From Scytonematopsis contorta HA4267-MV1 (GTDB lineage Bacteria; Cyanobacteriota; Cyanobacteriia; Cyanobacteriales; Nostocaceae), in contig JAHHIC010000082.1 in NCBI GenBank assembly GCA_019359035.1, forward strand, positions 1-64,000: a DNA stretch of 64,000 bases, read 5' to 3'. Shown piece after piece: positions 1 to 9,393 of the stretch. The notes under the pieces are model-generated. The model did not search any database and was not told where the DNA came from. It saw nothing but the letters and a program-made list of their open reading frames with translations. The position numbers and the translations under genes are program-made. The stretch's first letter is position 1. Each line of letters starts with the position of its first letter.

Positions 1-491
1 ATTAATTATTATTAAGCTTTAAAATATTTGAGAATATAACTTAAAGCGATAGTTTGATAGTACTATCTAACGATAATTGCTTAAGTACTAATGAACCTGT
101 GACAGCTAGGGTGCGGAATGTGGGTTGGAAGGTTTTGTCCCAAAATACCAAAATACGTAGGTTGGGTAGCTCCACTCAACCCAACTAATACAAGGAAATG
201 TTAGGTTTCCGTTATTCCTCAACTCAACCTACAAATCGTTTTATAGTGAAGTACGTATCCTCCTCCACTTTAGTTAGAGATTATTAGCTGACTACTTCAG
301 AAAACCTTTTTTCATTCGCAGCCAATCCATACAGATTAGAACGATATATTTTGAAAAGTAGTAGTCAGGTAGTCAGCTGTGGGTGGGTTGAGCGAGGTGA
401 CGGGCGAAGCATTAAACTTGTTTTTTTTGGTTAGAGCTAAGCATACAGTCCGTCACAGCAATTTTCTAGTTCATTTTTCGGAGTTGAATTT
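1..491. other. Intergenic region upstream of the GH19 gene
   Basis: I see no convincing gene here. The stretch holds a copy of the AGGTTGGGT / ACCCAAC inverted repeat family at about 160-235, also found near 16.97 kb, and otherwise AT-rich sequence. A GGAG ribosome-binding site lies about 8 bases before the ATG at 492. Confidence 0.5.
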
Positions 492-1340
492 ATGTCTTGT
501 GTATCTGGTAAGTCATACACTGTTAAAGCAAAAGATACGCTGTTCGTAATTGCTCAACAACAGTTAGGGGATGGTAATCGTTGGCGTGAAATCAAGAAAA
601 CAGACGGTACGCCCGTTACAGATGAAGATGCGCCAAGGTTACAACCAGGACAGGAACTCTGTATTCCTAATGGGTCTGTTTCGCCGCCATCTCCTCCATC
701 TCCTCCATCAGGCAAGAGTTTTACAGGGATTGTGCCATCCGCAACCTTTACAGCGATGTTCCCGAACCGAAATGCTTTTTACTCGTACGAGGGTCTGGTG
801 GCTGCAACGCAAAAATACCCTAGCTTCTGCAATGCAGGAACAGACGAACAATGCAAACGCGAGGCAGCTGCATTTCTGGCAAATGTTGCTCAAGAGACGG
901 GGTTTTTACAGTACATTGATGAATTAAACACAGGTGCATGGGGTAGCTACTGTAATCCGAGCAACTATCCGTGTGCGCCAGGTAAAACCTATCACGGTCG
1001 GGGTCCGATTCAGTTGTCTTGGAACTACAATTATGCCCTCTGTGGCGCGGCGCTTGGTGTCGATTTGCTCAATAACCCTGATTTGGTCTCTACAGACAGC
1101 GCGATTTCCTTTGTGACAGCCTTGTGGTTCTGGATGACACCCCAGCCGCCTAAACCCGCTTGCCACAACGCGATTCGGGAGTCTGGTTTTGGCATGACAA
1201 TCTTCATCATCAACGGTGGTCTCGAATGTGGAGCCAATGCGTCTCCAGAAGGTAAAAAGAAAGCCCAAAATCGCATCAATGTTTATCTGGATTTTTGCCA
1301 GCGGTTAGGGGTATCCCCTGGCGATAACCTTTCCTGCTAA
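492..1340 (+). CDS. LysM domain plus GH19 chitinase/lysozyme-like hydrolase
   Basis: Predicted glycoside hydrolase cutting beta-1,4-linked GlcNAc polymers (chitin or peptidoglycan). Residues about 8-58 form a LysM carbohydrate-binding domain, followed by a Pro/Ser linker (PPSPPSPPSG) and a GH19 catalytic domain from about residue 78. Two glutamates nine residues apart, E135 in AQETGF and E144 in YIDELN, match the acid/base pair spacing of bacterial GH19 enzymes. The family signature YHGRGPIQLSWNYNY follows. No signal peptide is visible, so release may need lysis or another route, as for phage-type endolysins. The gene stands alone. The choice between chitinase and lysozyme activity is not decided by the sequence. 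Confidence 0.9.
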   Translation: MSCVSGKSYTVKAKDTLFVIAQQQLGDGNRWREIKKTDGTPVTDEDAPRLQPGQELCIPNGSVSPPSPPSPPSGKSFTGIVPSATFTAMFPNRNAFYSYEGLVAATQKYPSFCNAGTDEQCKREAAAFLANVAQETGFLQYIDELNTGAWGSYCNPSNYPCAPGKTYHGRGPIQLSWNYNYALCGAALGVDLLNNPDLVSTDSAISFVTALWFWMTPQPPKPACHNAIRESGFGMTIFIINGGLECGANASPEGKKKAQNRINVYLDFCQRLGVSPGDNLSC

Positions 1341-1375
1341 TTTGTCCTCCCTCTGTCATAAATTTGGCGAAAGAC

Positions 1376-1458
1376 CCCTCTCCAAACCTCTCCCATCGAT
1401 GGGAGAGAGGCTTAATTTCCCCCTTCCCTCGTCGGTCTGTGGGGGGAGGGGGGTTAGG
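1376..1458. repeat. Hairpin and G/C-rich interspersed repeat
   Basis: CCTCTCCCAT-CG-ATGGGAGAGAGG forms a near-perfect hairpin. It is followed by a copy of the CCCCCTTCCC...GGGGGGTTAGGTC repeat that recurs near 31.9, 33.25, 36.95, 54.72 and 62.64 kb. The hairpin lies between convergent genes and may end transcription from both. Confidence 0.6.
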
Positions 1459-1508
1459 TCTGTGTATAAATTTCAGACCTATAAATGTTTTCTGGAGATG
1501 TCTATTAG

Positions 1509-4500
1509 TTATAAGTCAATTTTATTATGGCATAGATGCATATCTTCGGGTCTCTCGTTGTTAATATAATTCATAGTTAACTGACAAGCAAACTTTAGCA
1601 ATTTATCTCTATCTAATAATTCTAAATCCCATAGAATAACTTTTTTATCATCACCAGCAGAAGCTAAATATTTACCATCAGGACTAAAACTAACGCTTAA
1701 TATTGGTGCAGAATGTCCTTTAAAAGTAGTGATTAATGTTTGTCTTTGAACATCCCAAATTTTAACTGTATTATCACTAGAGGCAGAAGCTAAAAATTTC
1801 CCATTGTTGTTAAAACTGATATCGCGAACTTCATCTGTATGTCCAGCAAAACTAGCAATGAATTTCTTTTCTGGTATGCTCCAAAGTTTAACTTTTTTAT
1901 CTTTACTGGCTGAAGCGAGAAGTTTTCCGTCGGAACTAATATTAATTTCATTGACATCTGAATTATGTTCTACAAATTCGGTTATTTTTGAGCCATCTGC
2001 AACTTTCCATAATATAATTTTCTTATCTAAAGTTGAAGCAATGATATCACCATCAGGAGTAAATGCTGTAGTATATCCATTAATTTTGTTAGGTAATTTA
2101 ATTTCCTGGTAATTATCCAAACTCCATAGTTTAATATTACTATTTTTATCGGATGAAGCTATTATTTGACCGTTGGGGTGAAAACTAACGTTGAATATAT
2201 TCTCCTTCAAATTTTCAAAAGTAGGAATTAAATTATTAGATTTACTTCCCCAATCCCAAAGTTTTATTTTATTATCAGCACCCGCAGAAGCTAGTATTTT
2301 ACCATTAGGGCTAAAAATAATGCTATTAACAGCTTTCAAATGTCCTGATAATACTTTCATTCTATCATTATTTAAATCCCAAACAGTAATATTATTGTCC
2401 CCACTAGCGCTAGCTACAAATTTACTATCAGGACTAAAGCTTAGACTAGTGATTTTATCTTTATGGAATATAAGTGTTTTATTTCTCAGACTCCTAATAA
2501 TTTTACCAACCCAATTTCTGGTGATTAGTTGTGGGGTAAGTAAGTTTGGATTAATAGACCTATTAGTTTTATTTTGTCTATTAAATATTGATGTAAAATT
2601 GGGCAAAATTTCTGGTAAAATACTTGGTGTTATTTCTCTATCAATAATAGTTTTAGATTTATTTAAATTCCAAAGTCTAACACTTCTATCAGCACTTGCA
2701 GAAGCTAGAAGGGTATCGTCGTTAGGGTTAAATCTGACACTATAAATATCTTTAGTATGTCCTTTAAGAGTTTCAATTTCTTTAATATCCTTGAGGTTGT
2801 CTAAATTCCAAAGTTTGATAACACTATCAGAACCAGCAGAAGCTAGGGTTTTATCATCCCTACTAAAAGTGACGCTATAAACTTTGTTTTCGTGTCCTGT
2901 TAATCTTGCAATTTCTTTACCATCTGCAACTGTCCAAATTCTAACCGTGTTGTCAAAACTCGCAGAAGCTAAGATTTTTCCATCATGACTAAAACGAACA
3001 CCTATCACTTGTGTACCATGTCCGGTTAAAGTTCTAAATACTTTTCCATTTAAATCCCATAGTCTAATTTTACCATCTTCAGAACTAGAAGCTATGCTTT
3101 TACCATCCGGACTAAAACTGACAACATTAACATCTTTAGGATGGGGTGGAAATGTTTTAACCGGTTTACCATCTGGTATGCTCCAAAGCTTTATTTTATT
3201 ATCCCAACTTGCTGAAGCTAAAATTTTACCATTTGGACTAAAACTGAGACTAAAAATCTCACCTTTATGACCTTTTAGGGTGGTGATATATTTGTAATTA
3301 TCTAATACATTCCAGAGTTTAATTGTCTTATCCCAACTTGCTGAAGCCAAAATCTTTTGGTCGGGACTAAATTCAATACTATTTACTCTTCCTTTATGTT
3401 TATAATTACCTCCATAAAACCTTTTAATATGATTGCCATTTTTGTCCCAAATATTAATACTGCCGTCATCACCAGCCGATGCTATTATATTACCATCCGG
3501 GCTAAATCTGACGCTACGCACAGGTGATTCATGTTTTTGTAGACGGTTATTTTCTTTTGTGGAGTAAATAGCTTGTTGCAACGTAGCCATCACCTGACTT
3601 TTGGTTTCGTCTGATTTCCAAAAAGCTGATTGAAGTTTTTTTTCTGCCTTGATGCCATTTACTAGTGCATCCAACTGATTATTTCCAGCCAATAGTGCTT
3701 CACTTGAGGAAGCTAGACTTTTTATTTCAGCATCTTCCTTTTGATTAAACTGTATTAAAGCAAAGACAGATACAATTGATAATCCTAATATAAACAATCC
3801 CCGAAAAAGAGTTATATCAAATTGTTTTTGCTTGACGCTTCGTTGTACAAACTCTGATTCTATTGCATTTAACCAATTGTTATCGCTGGATTTAAATACA
3901 TCATTATTTAAAACACTTAAATAAGGGTCGTTATTCCATAAGAATTGTTTCTCTTGCTTATTTTTCCACTCTATGGCTGCAGGTGTTAAACGTCGTTGCA
4001 ATCTCAGGTTTTTCTCCACAGTCAACCAATCGCGCAACTTTTGCCATCCCCGTATTAAAGCATCATGAGCGGGTTCAACAAAAGCCTTTTCTTTGCTATC
4101 TGTACTCTTAACTAATAACCTTGCATCCGAAAAGCGCTCGATTACCTCATCCACAAGTTTTTGGGTTTTTGGTGAGTACGTTAGTTCTGACAATGGTACT
4201 CGTCTTCTTGCAAGCTCTCCACCCAATGCAACCATTCGCAGCATCACATGTTTAATAATTTGCTCGTAAGTAGGGTCTTTTTCTTTGAGGGCATTATATT
4301 CATGGTCTGCTCGTGCTGTCAAAGATTGAATTACGCTACCAACTGCTTGATAATCTTCTTTTGTAATCGCTCGGTCAATTGTACGTCTCTCAATATCTGC
4401 TTGTCGTTGTCGTCTTAAATATTTTAAATATAATTCACTCAAGGCAAACGATAATAAAGGTAGCGCACCGGGCATTCCTGCGACCTCATCAATTAATTCC

Positions 4501-6062
4501 TCCACCATGTCATGAGGTTCAAAATACATTACCCTGGTTTCGACAGGTTTTTCAATCGCTTCTCGCAACTCATTACGTGTCATTGCTGGCACAATAAACC
4601 GTCCAATTTGCCAGTTATTTTTGAAAGCTGTATTTCCCCAATTCATAGCAGCAGGAATAAATTTTAAACCCGCTTCTCTCAACTGCGGTTCAAAATCACT
4701 ACGCAGCGCTAACACCACCTTTAACCGCTCTCCATGATTTCTTATTGCTAAAGCGATACCTTCAAAAAACGCCGAGCGCTCTTTTTCATCTCGACAAAGA
4801 GTAATAATTTCTTCACTTTGGTCAATAAATAATAGTATTTTGGTATCATGATTTTGAGTAGCCCAAGCGGAAATACTATCAGAAAGGCTGGATTGGGTTT
4901 GAGAAAAAACAGGATTCAGACCCGCAGTAGTAAGTGCATTATTCAAAGCTCGAAACGGCACTTCACCCGGACGAATTGGTGGTAATATATGCCATTTTTC
5001 TAGTTTAGATGTTTTTAATTTGGGAATTAAGCCAGCCTTTACCAAACTAGATTTACCGGAACCGGAAGCTCCCAATACAATAGTAAAAGGGTTACTTTTG
5101 ACGGCTTCATGCAATTTACCTAAAAGTGCATCGCGACCAAAAAATAAATCTTTATGCTCTTCATCAAAAGACTGTAACCCTCGATAAGGATTCTTAGACT
5201 CATCCAATTTTGGAGCAGGTGGTAAATTAAGTGCGTGGTGAGGATTAAGAAAAATATACTCCCCTTTATTGTGTTTGCTTAACGACCAAATACCGGGAGT
5301 TTGTCGATGGCTATAACCTTCAGTCCCAATTTCAACTTTATCGCGCAAATACATATATAACTCAGTCGCAGTAATCACTCCATCCCCCCCAGACTTACCA
5401 TTTATAGAGGGAGGATAAGCATCAGCAACACCGTCTAAAGCTTCAAATAATGCAGCAGCAAAAGGTGAATGACTACCGACAGTACCGCGTTCTGAGTTTA
5501 CAGAGAAAGCATCTAAAGCTTTTTGGTCAGAAGCAGCACTGGTAATAACTTGCCATGCAGGGTCAGCAATAAAACGATTGTAGCGTTCTTGGTGGATGAC
5601 TTCCGGTGGGGCTAATAAATCTCTTGTGCTTGACCAGCGAAACGCACCTGCAAAACAACAATCGAGAATACCTAAAAAGTGACGACAAGGTAATTTATTT
5701 AAACATTCCTGTAACTGTGTCATTTTGAGATAAGTTGTAGTATCTCCCAAAACCGCATCTTGGGGAATTAAATAACCTTCTGGTCCATCTTCACCGTTGA
5801 GTGCGATACCGTGACCAGCAAAATAAAAGATGAGACGGTCTTCTGATGTTACTTCTTTGGGGAGAGTTTCTTCTAAAAGCTGAATAAGGTTATTTAAAGT
5901 AGCGTCTTCGTCTAAATAGCCACAAACTTCATAGTTATGTTTTTCCTTGAGAATTTTTACTAGTCTTTGAGCGTCATTTGTTGCGCTTTGAAGCCGGGAA
6001 ATCCCATTTTTATATTCGTTTATACCAATAATAAAGGCTAGATTGCGATTGAAGTCAGACAT
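1509..6062 (-). CDS. Caspase-like (C14) / STAND NTPase / WD40 protein with 14 repeats
   Basis: Domains in order: caspase-fold peptidase (about 1-270) with the dyad H84 (FAGHG) and C136 (LDCCFAG); a STAND-type P-loop NTPase (about 290-750) with Walker A GASGSGKS at 331-338 and Walker B ILLFIDQSEE at 409-418; one transmembrane helix (about 770-795, FRGLFILGLSIVSVFAL); then 14 WD40 repeats. The repeats fall into 7 + 7, split by an insert of about 57 residues, so two propellers are likely. The C-terminus ends in the DRD-x-LLKFAC...LCHNKI type tail common after cyanobacterial WD40 arrays, so the protein looks complete. By analogy with STAND proteins, ligand sensing by WD40 would trigger oligomerisation and proteolysis. 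The substrate is unknown. It is the downstream member of a tandem pair with the next gene. Confidence 0.92.
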   Translation of the reverse strand: MSDFNRNLAFIIGINEYKNGISRLQSATNDAQRLVKILKEKHNYEVCGYLDEDATLNNLIQLLEETLPKEVTSEDRLIFYFAGHGIALNGEDGPEGYLIPQDAVLGDTTTYLKMTQLQECLNKLPCRHFLGILDCCFAGAFRWSSTRDLLAPPEVIHQERYNRFIADPAWQVITSAASDQKALDAFSVNSERGTVGSHSPFAAALFEALDGVADAYPPSINGKSGGDGVITATELYMYLRDKVEIGTEGYSHRQTPGIWSLSKHNKGEYIFLNPHHALNLPPAPKLDESKNPYRGLQSFDEEHKDLFFGRDALLGKLHEAVKSNPFTIVLGASGSGKSSLVKAGLIPKLKTSKLEKWHILPPIRPGEVPFRALNNALTTAGLNPVFSQTQSSLSDSISAWATQNHDTKILLFIDQSEEIITLCRDEKERSAFFEGIALAIRNHGERLKVVLALRSDFEPQLREAGLKFIPAAMNWGNTAFKNNWQIGRFIVPAMTRNELREAIEKPVETRVMYFEPHDMVEELIDEVAGMPGALPLLSFALSELYLKYLRRQRQADIERRTIDRAITKEDYQAVGSVIQSLTARADHEYNALKEKDPTYEQIIKHVMLRMVALGGELARRRVPLSELTYSPKTQKLVDEVIERFSDARLLVKSTDSKEKAFVEPAHDALIRGWQKLRDWLTVEKNLRLQRRLTPAAIEWKNKQEKQFLWNNDPYLSVLNNDVFKSSDNNWLNAIESEFVQRSVKQKQFDITLFRGLFILGLSIVSVFALIQFNQKEDAEIKSLASSSEALLAGNNQLDALVNGIKAEKKLQSAFWKSDETKSQVMATLQQAIYSTKENNRLQKHESPVRSVRFSPDGNIIASAGDDGSINIWDKNGNHIKRFYGGNYKHKGRVNSIEFSPDQKILASASWDKTIKLWNVLDNYKYITTLKGHKGEIFSLSFSPNGKILASASWDNKIKLWSIPDGKPVKTFPPHPKDVNVVSFSPDGKSIASSSEDGKIRLWDLNGKVFRTLTGHGTQVIGVRFSHDGKILASASFDNTVRIWTVADGKEIARLTGHENKVYSVTFSRDDKTLASAGSDSVIKLWNLDNLKDIKEIETLKGHTKDIYSVRFNPNDDTLLASASADRSVRLWNLNKSKTIIDREITPSILPEILPNFTSIFNRQNKTNRSINPNLLTPQLITRNWVGKIIRSLRNKTLIFHKDKITSLSFSPDSKFVASASGDNNITVWDLNNDRMKVLSGHLKAVNSIIFSPNGKILASAGADNKIKLWDWGSKSNNLIPTFENLKENIFNVSFHPNGQIIASSDKNSNIKLWSLDNYQEIKLPNKINGYTTAFTPDGDIIASTLDKKIILWKVADGSKITEFVEHNSDVNEINISSDGKLLASASKDKKVKLWSIPEKKFIASFAGHTDEVRDISFNNNGKFLASASSDNTVKIWDVQRQTLITTFKGHSAPILSVSFSPDGKYLASAGDDKKVILWDLELLDRDKLLKFACQLTMNYINNERPEDMHLCHNKIDL

Positions 6063-6143
6063 AAATTATATATAGCTATTTGTTGTGTGGCGAAATATAC
6101 CCTGAACTATACCAGAATGGTAAAGAGTGCCTTGAAGTGTACC

Positions 6144-6167
6144 AGGGCGGGCAAGGATGCCCACCCC
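6144..6167. repeat. Palindromic repeat GGGCGGGCAAGGATGCCC
   Basis: An imperfect palindrome lying just after the truncated paralogue's stop and before the downstream caspase gene. Related copies occur near 9296, 52481 and 58051. It could act as a transcript hairpin. Confidence 0.7.
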
Positions 6168-6187
6168 ACAAGATTTTTGAAATTTTT

Positions 6188-9100
6188 TTAGATTTTTTCA
6201 TCCTGATTCCAAATTTTTTCCTTACAGGTAAACATAAATCTACCGTCAGGGCTAAAAGCGACAACATTTAATTTCTCATTTTTTTCTTGAGGGCTAAATA
6301 TTTTTTTGGCAATATTTGTGCGTAGGTTCCACAACCATATCGAGTCACTACTAACACTGACAACAGAGTTCCCATTTGGGCTAAAAACAACTGAAGAAAC
6401 GGAGTTTTTATGTCTTTTATCCCAGATTTTTGTCTGCTTTCCTTGTAAATTCCATAAACGAACAGTTCCATCATCCCCACCACTAGTAATTGTTTGTCCA
6501 TCAGGGCTAAAAGCAACAGTAATAACGCCTTTTCCTTTTAAACCATTCTCCAAAACTTTTTCCTTATGTCCTCTTAATAAACTTTTTTGCTTACCAGTTA
6601 AATCCCACAAACGAATAGTTCCGTCATTACCACCACTGGCAATTGTTTCACCATCGGGACTAAAAGCCACTCCATTAACTCCAGACTCATCTGCTCGAAT
6701 CATCAACTCTTCTTGCGCTCCCGCAACTGCAAGAGATAAACTGTTTTGAACTGGGTCAAGGACTTGTCCTAAGCGTGAAGAACTTTCTCCTGTTGCTTGG
6801 ATACCTAAAACAAGACTGTCGAGGGGAATAGTAGATAATTGATTCGTAACGCGACTTGCTTTTTCTCGCAAAGTAGACAATTGAAGTTGGTAAAGTGCAA
6901 AAATAGTTAACCCGGTTAGCGAAACAAAAACTGTCGCAACCGAACCTATCAAACGCTGACGTACATTTTTTCTACGTTGAACGCTACGTTTTACAAATCC
7001 CGTCTCTATTATATTTAGCCAATTATTCTCCGACTTCATCACCTTTTCTAAAGATGGTAAGCGTGGGTCATCATCCCAAAGTAAACCTATTGACCCCTTT
7101 CTATGCCCTTCTTCCTTCCATTTTTCTGCGGTTGGAGTTAATTCTTGTTGTAGAATTATATTTGCTAACTCTTCATCTTTCCATTTACCTAAGCGTTGCC
7201 ATCCTCGTACTAAAGCATCATGAGCTGGTTCAACAAATGCTTTATCATCATTATCTCTTCCACTAACCAACAACCGAGCTTCAGAAAAATGCTTAATCAC
7301 CTTCATTACGTAATCTTGAACTGTTGCTGGATACTCCAACTCAGATAATGACACCCGTCGTCTTGCTAATTGTCCCCCACCCAATGCCACCATCCGCAGC
7401 ATAAGATTTTTAATTATTTTCTCATAAGTTTTCCCTTGTTCTACCAGGGTGTTATATTCCTTATCTGCTCGTGCTGTCAGCGATTGAACTACCCCACCAA
7501 TTTGTTGATAATCATCAGCCGTAATTGCACGGTCTATTGTTGAACCATTCAGCTTTGCTTCCTGCTGTCGTCCTAAATATTTTAAATACAATTCACTTAA
7601 AGCAAACGATAATAAAGGTAACGCTCCTGGCATACCCGCAACTTCATCAATTAACTGGTCTACCAAACTATGGGGGTCAAAATACATTACTCTCGTTTCA
7701 GCAGGCTTTTCAATTGCCTCCCCTAATTCAGAGCGCGTCATTGCTGGTACAATAAACCTTCCAGTTTGCCAGTTATCATTAAATACTGTTTTTCCAAAAT
7801 TAACAGCAGCAGGAATATTCTTTAACCCAGCTTCTCTTAACTGCGGTTCAAAATCGGAACGCAGTGTTAACACCACTCGCAATACCAGAGGATAAGTAGC
7901 AAGCGCATTAGTAATTTCTTGTAAAAATAAACTGCGTTCTTCCTCATCCCGATTTATAGTAACTAATTCTTCGCTTTGGTCAATTAATAATAGTAATTTC
8001 GAGTCTGGATTGCCACTCAACCAAGCCTTTACACTATCAGCAAGACTTTTTTGACTCCCAGATACAAGCGGGAGATTAGCAACAGTTAGAACATTATTTA
8101 AAGCTCTAAACGGTGACTCACCAGGACGAACTTGTGGTAGTATATGCCATTTTTCTTGCTTTGATGCTTTTAATTTAGGAATTAAACCAGCCTTCACTAA
8201 ACTAGATTTTCCTGAGCCAGAAGCACCCAAAACTATAGTAAAAGGATTATTTTCAACAAACTCATGTAACTTATCAACTAATTTACTGCGACCAAAAAAT
8301 AAATTTTTGTGTTCTTCTTCAAACGACTGTAACCCTCGATAAGGATTTTTAGATTCATCTAAAGGTGGAGCAGGAGGTAAATTTAGCGGGTGTCCAGGAG
8401 CAAGAAAAATATATTCCCCTTTATTGTGTTTGCTTAGCGACCAAATACCAGGAGTTTGTCGATGGCTTTGTTCTTCAGCCCCAGTTTCAACTCTATCGCG
8501 CAAATATAAATATAACTCGGTCGCAGTAATCACCCCATCCCCTCCAGATTTACCATTTATAGGGGGAGGATAAGCATCTGCAACACCTTCTAAAGCGTCA
8601 AATAATGCCATAGCGAAAGGGGAATGATTGCCAACACTACCGCGTTCCGAGTTGATAGAAAAAGCATCCAAAGCTTTTTGGTCAGAAGCTGCACTAGTAA
8701 TAACTTGCCATGCGGGGTCAGTAATAAAGCGATTGTAACGTTCTTGGTGAATAACTTCTGGTGGAGCTAATAAATCTCTTGTACTCGACCAGCGAAATGC
8801 ACCAGCAAAGCAACAATCAAGAATAGCTAAAAAATGACGACAGGGTAATTTATTCAAACACTCTTGTAATCGCGTCATGGGAAAATAAGTTTTAGTATTT
8901 CCCAAAACTGCATCTTGCGGAATTAAGTAACCTTCTGGTCCTTCTTCACCGTTGAGTGCGATACCGTGACCTGCAAAATAAAATATAAGACGGTCTTCTG
9001 CTGCAACTTCTTGGGGGAGAGTTACTTCTAGAAATTGAATAATGTTATTTAAAGTCGCGATTTCGTCTAAACAAACCCAAACTTGATAGTTATGTTTTTC

Positions 9101-9217
9101 CCGTAGAATTTCTACTAACTTTTTGGCGTCGTTTGTCGCATTTTGCAGTCGGGAAATACCGTTTTTATATTCGTTTATACCAATAATAAATGCTAAGTTT
9201 CGATTGAAGTCAGACAT
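6188..9217 (-). CDS. Caspase-like / STAND NTPase / WD40 protein, truncated paralogue
   Basis: Tandem paralogue of the neighbouring downstream gene. The first 270 residues are nearly identical, with dyad H84 (FAGHG) and C136 (LDCCFAG), a P-loop GASGSGKSS and an acidic Walker B (LLLLIDQSEEL). A predicted membrane helix (about 790-812, VATVFVSLTGLTIFALYQL) is followed by only three full WD40 units and one broken unit ending in CKEKIWNQDEKI. That is too few for a closed propeller, and the usual C-terminal tail is absent. A palindromic repeat follows the stop, so a deletion or recombination may have removed the 3' end. Protease and NTPase motifs are intact, so it may still be active but unable to sense normally. 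Confidence 0.88.
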   Translation of the reverse strand: MSDFNRNLAFIIGINEYKNGISRLQNATNDAKKLVEILREKHNYQVWVCLDEIATLNNIIQFLEVTLPQEVAAEDRLIFYFAGHGIALNGEEGPEGYLIPQDAVLGNTKTYFPMTRLQECLNKLPCRHFLAILDCCFAGAFRWSSTRDLLAPPEVIHQERYNRFITDPAWQVITSAASDQKALDAFSINSERGSVGNHSPFAMALFDALEGVADAYPPPINGKSGGDGVITATELYLYLRDRVETGAEEQSHRQTPGIWSLSKHNKGEYIFLAPGHPLNLPPAPPLDESKNPYRGLQSFEEEHKNLFFGRSKLVDKLHEFVENNPFTIVLGASGSGKSSLVKAGLIPKLKASKQEKWHILPQVRPGESPFRALNNVLTVANLPLVSGSQKSLADSVKAWLSGNPDSKLLLLIDQSEELVTINRDEEERSLFLQEITNALATYPLVLRVVLTLRSDFEPQLREAGLKNIPAAVNFGKTVFNDNWQTGRFIVPAMTRSELGEAIEKPAETRVMYFDPHSLVDQLIDEVAGMPGALPLLSFALSELYLKYLGRQQEAKLNGSTIDRAITADDYQQIGGVVQSLTARADKEYNTLVEQGKTYEKIIKNLMLRMVALGGGQLARRRVSLSELEYPATVQDYVMKVIKHFSEARLLVSGRDNDDKAFVEPAHDALVRGWQRLGKWKDEELANIILQQELTPTAEKWKEEGHRKGSIGLLWDDDPRLPSLEKVMKSENNWLNIIETGFVKRSVQRRKNVRQRLIGSVATVFVSLTGLTIFALYQLQLSTLREKASRVTNQLSTIPLDSLVLGIQATGESSSRLGQVLDPVQNSLSLAVAGAQEELMIRADESGVNGVAFSPDGETIASGGNDGTIRLWDLTGKQKSLLRGHKEKVLENGLKGKGVITVAFSPDGQTITSGGDDGTVRLWNLQGKQTKIWDKRHKNSVSSVVFSPNGNSVVSVSSDSIWLWNLRTNIAKKIFSPQEKNEKLNVVAFSPDGRFMFTCKEKIWNQDEKI

Positions 9218-9393
9218 ATTATTATTTTTTTATTTTAAGTGTACAAGGGGGTTGGGATGCCCACACCTTATTATTTTTTGATTTTAAGTATACAAGGGCG
9301 GGCAAGGATGCCCACCCGACAAGAGTCAATCCTACAAGAGTCAATCCTACAAGAGTCAACCCTACAATAGTTAACCCCACAAGAGTTTTTTAG
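9218..9393. repeat. Tandem 15-mers and palindromic repeats
   Basis: Contains two related GGGATGCCCAC repeats (about 9246-9268 and 9296-9317), then four to five degenerate tandem copies of ACAAGAGTCAATCCT (about 9318-9386). It lies between the 3' end of the DUF2252 gene and the 5' end of the truncated caspase gene, both on the minus strand. No promoter was identified with confidence. Confidence 0.6.

Noticed and set aside
571-1279. Several alternative frames inside the GH19 gene
   Set aside because: Shadow frames of a gene with clear GH19 motifs.
6076-6271. 63-codon frames on both strands between the caspase genes
   Set aside because: They read through a palindromic repeat and low-complexity sequence and have no coding signature.
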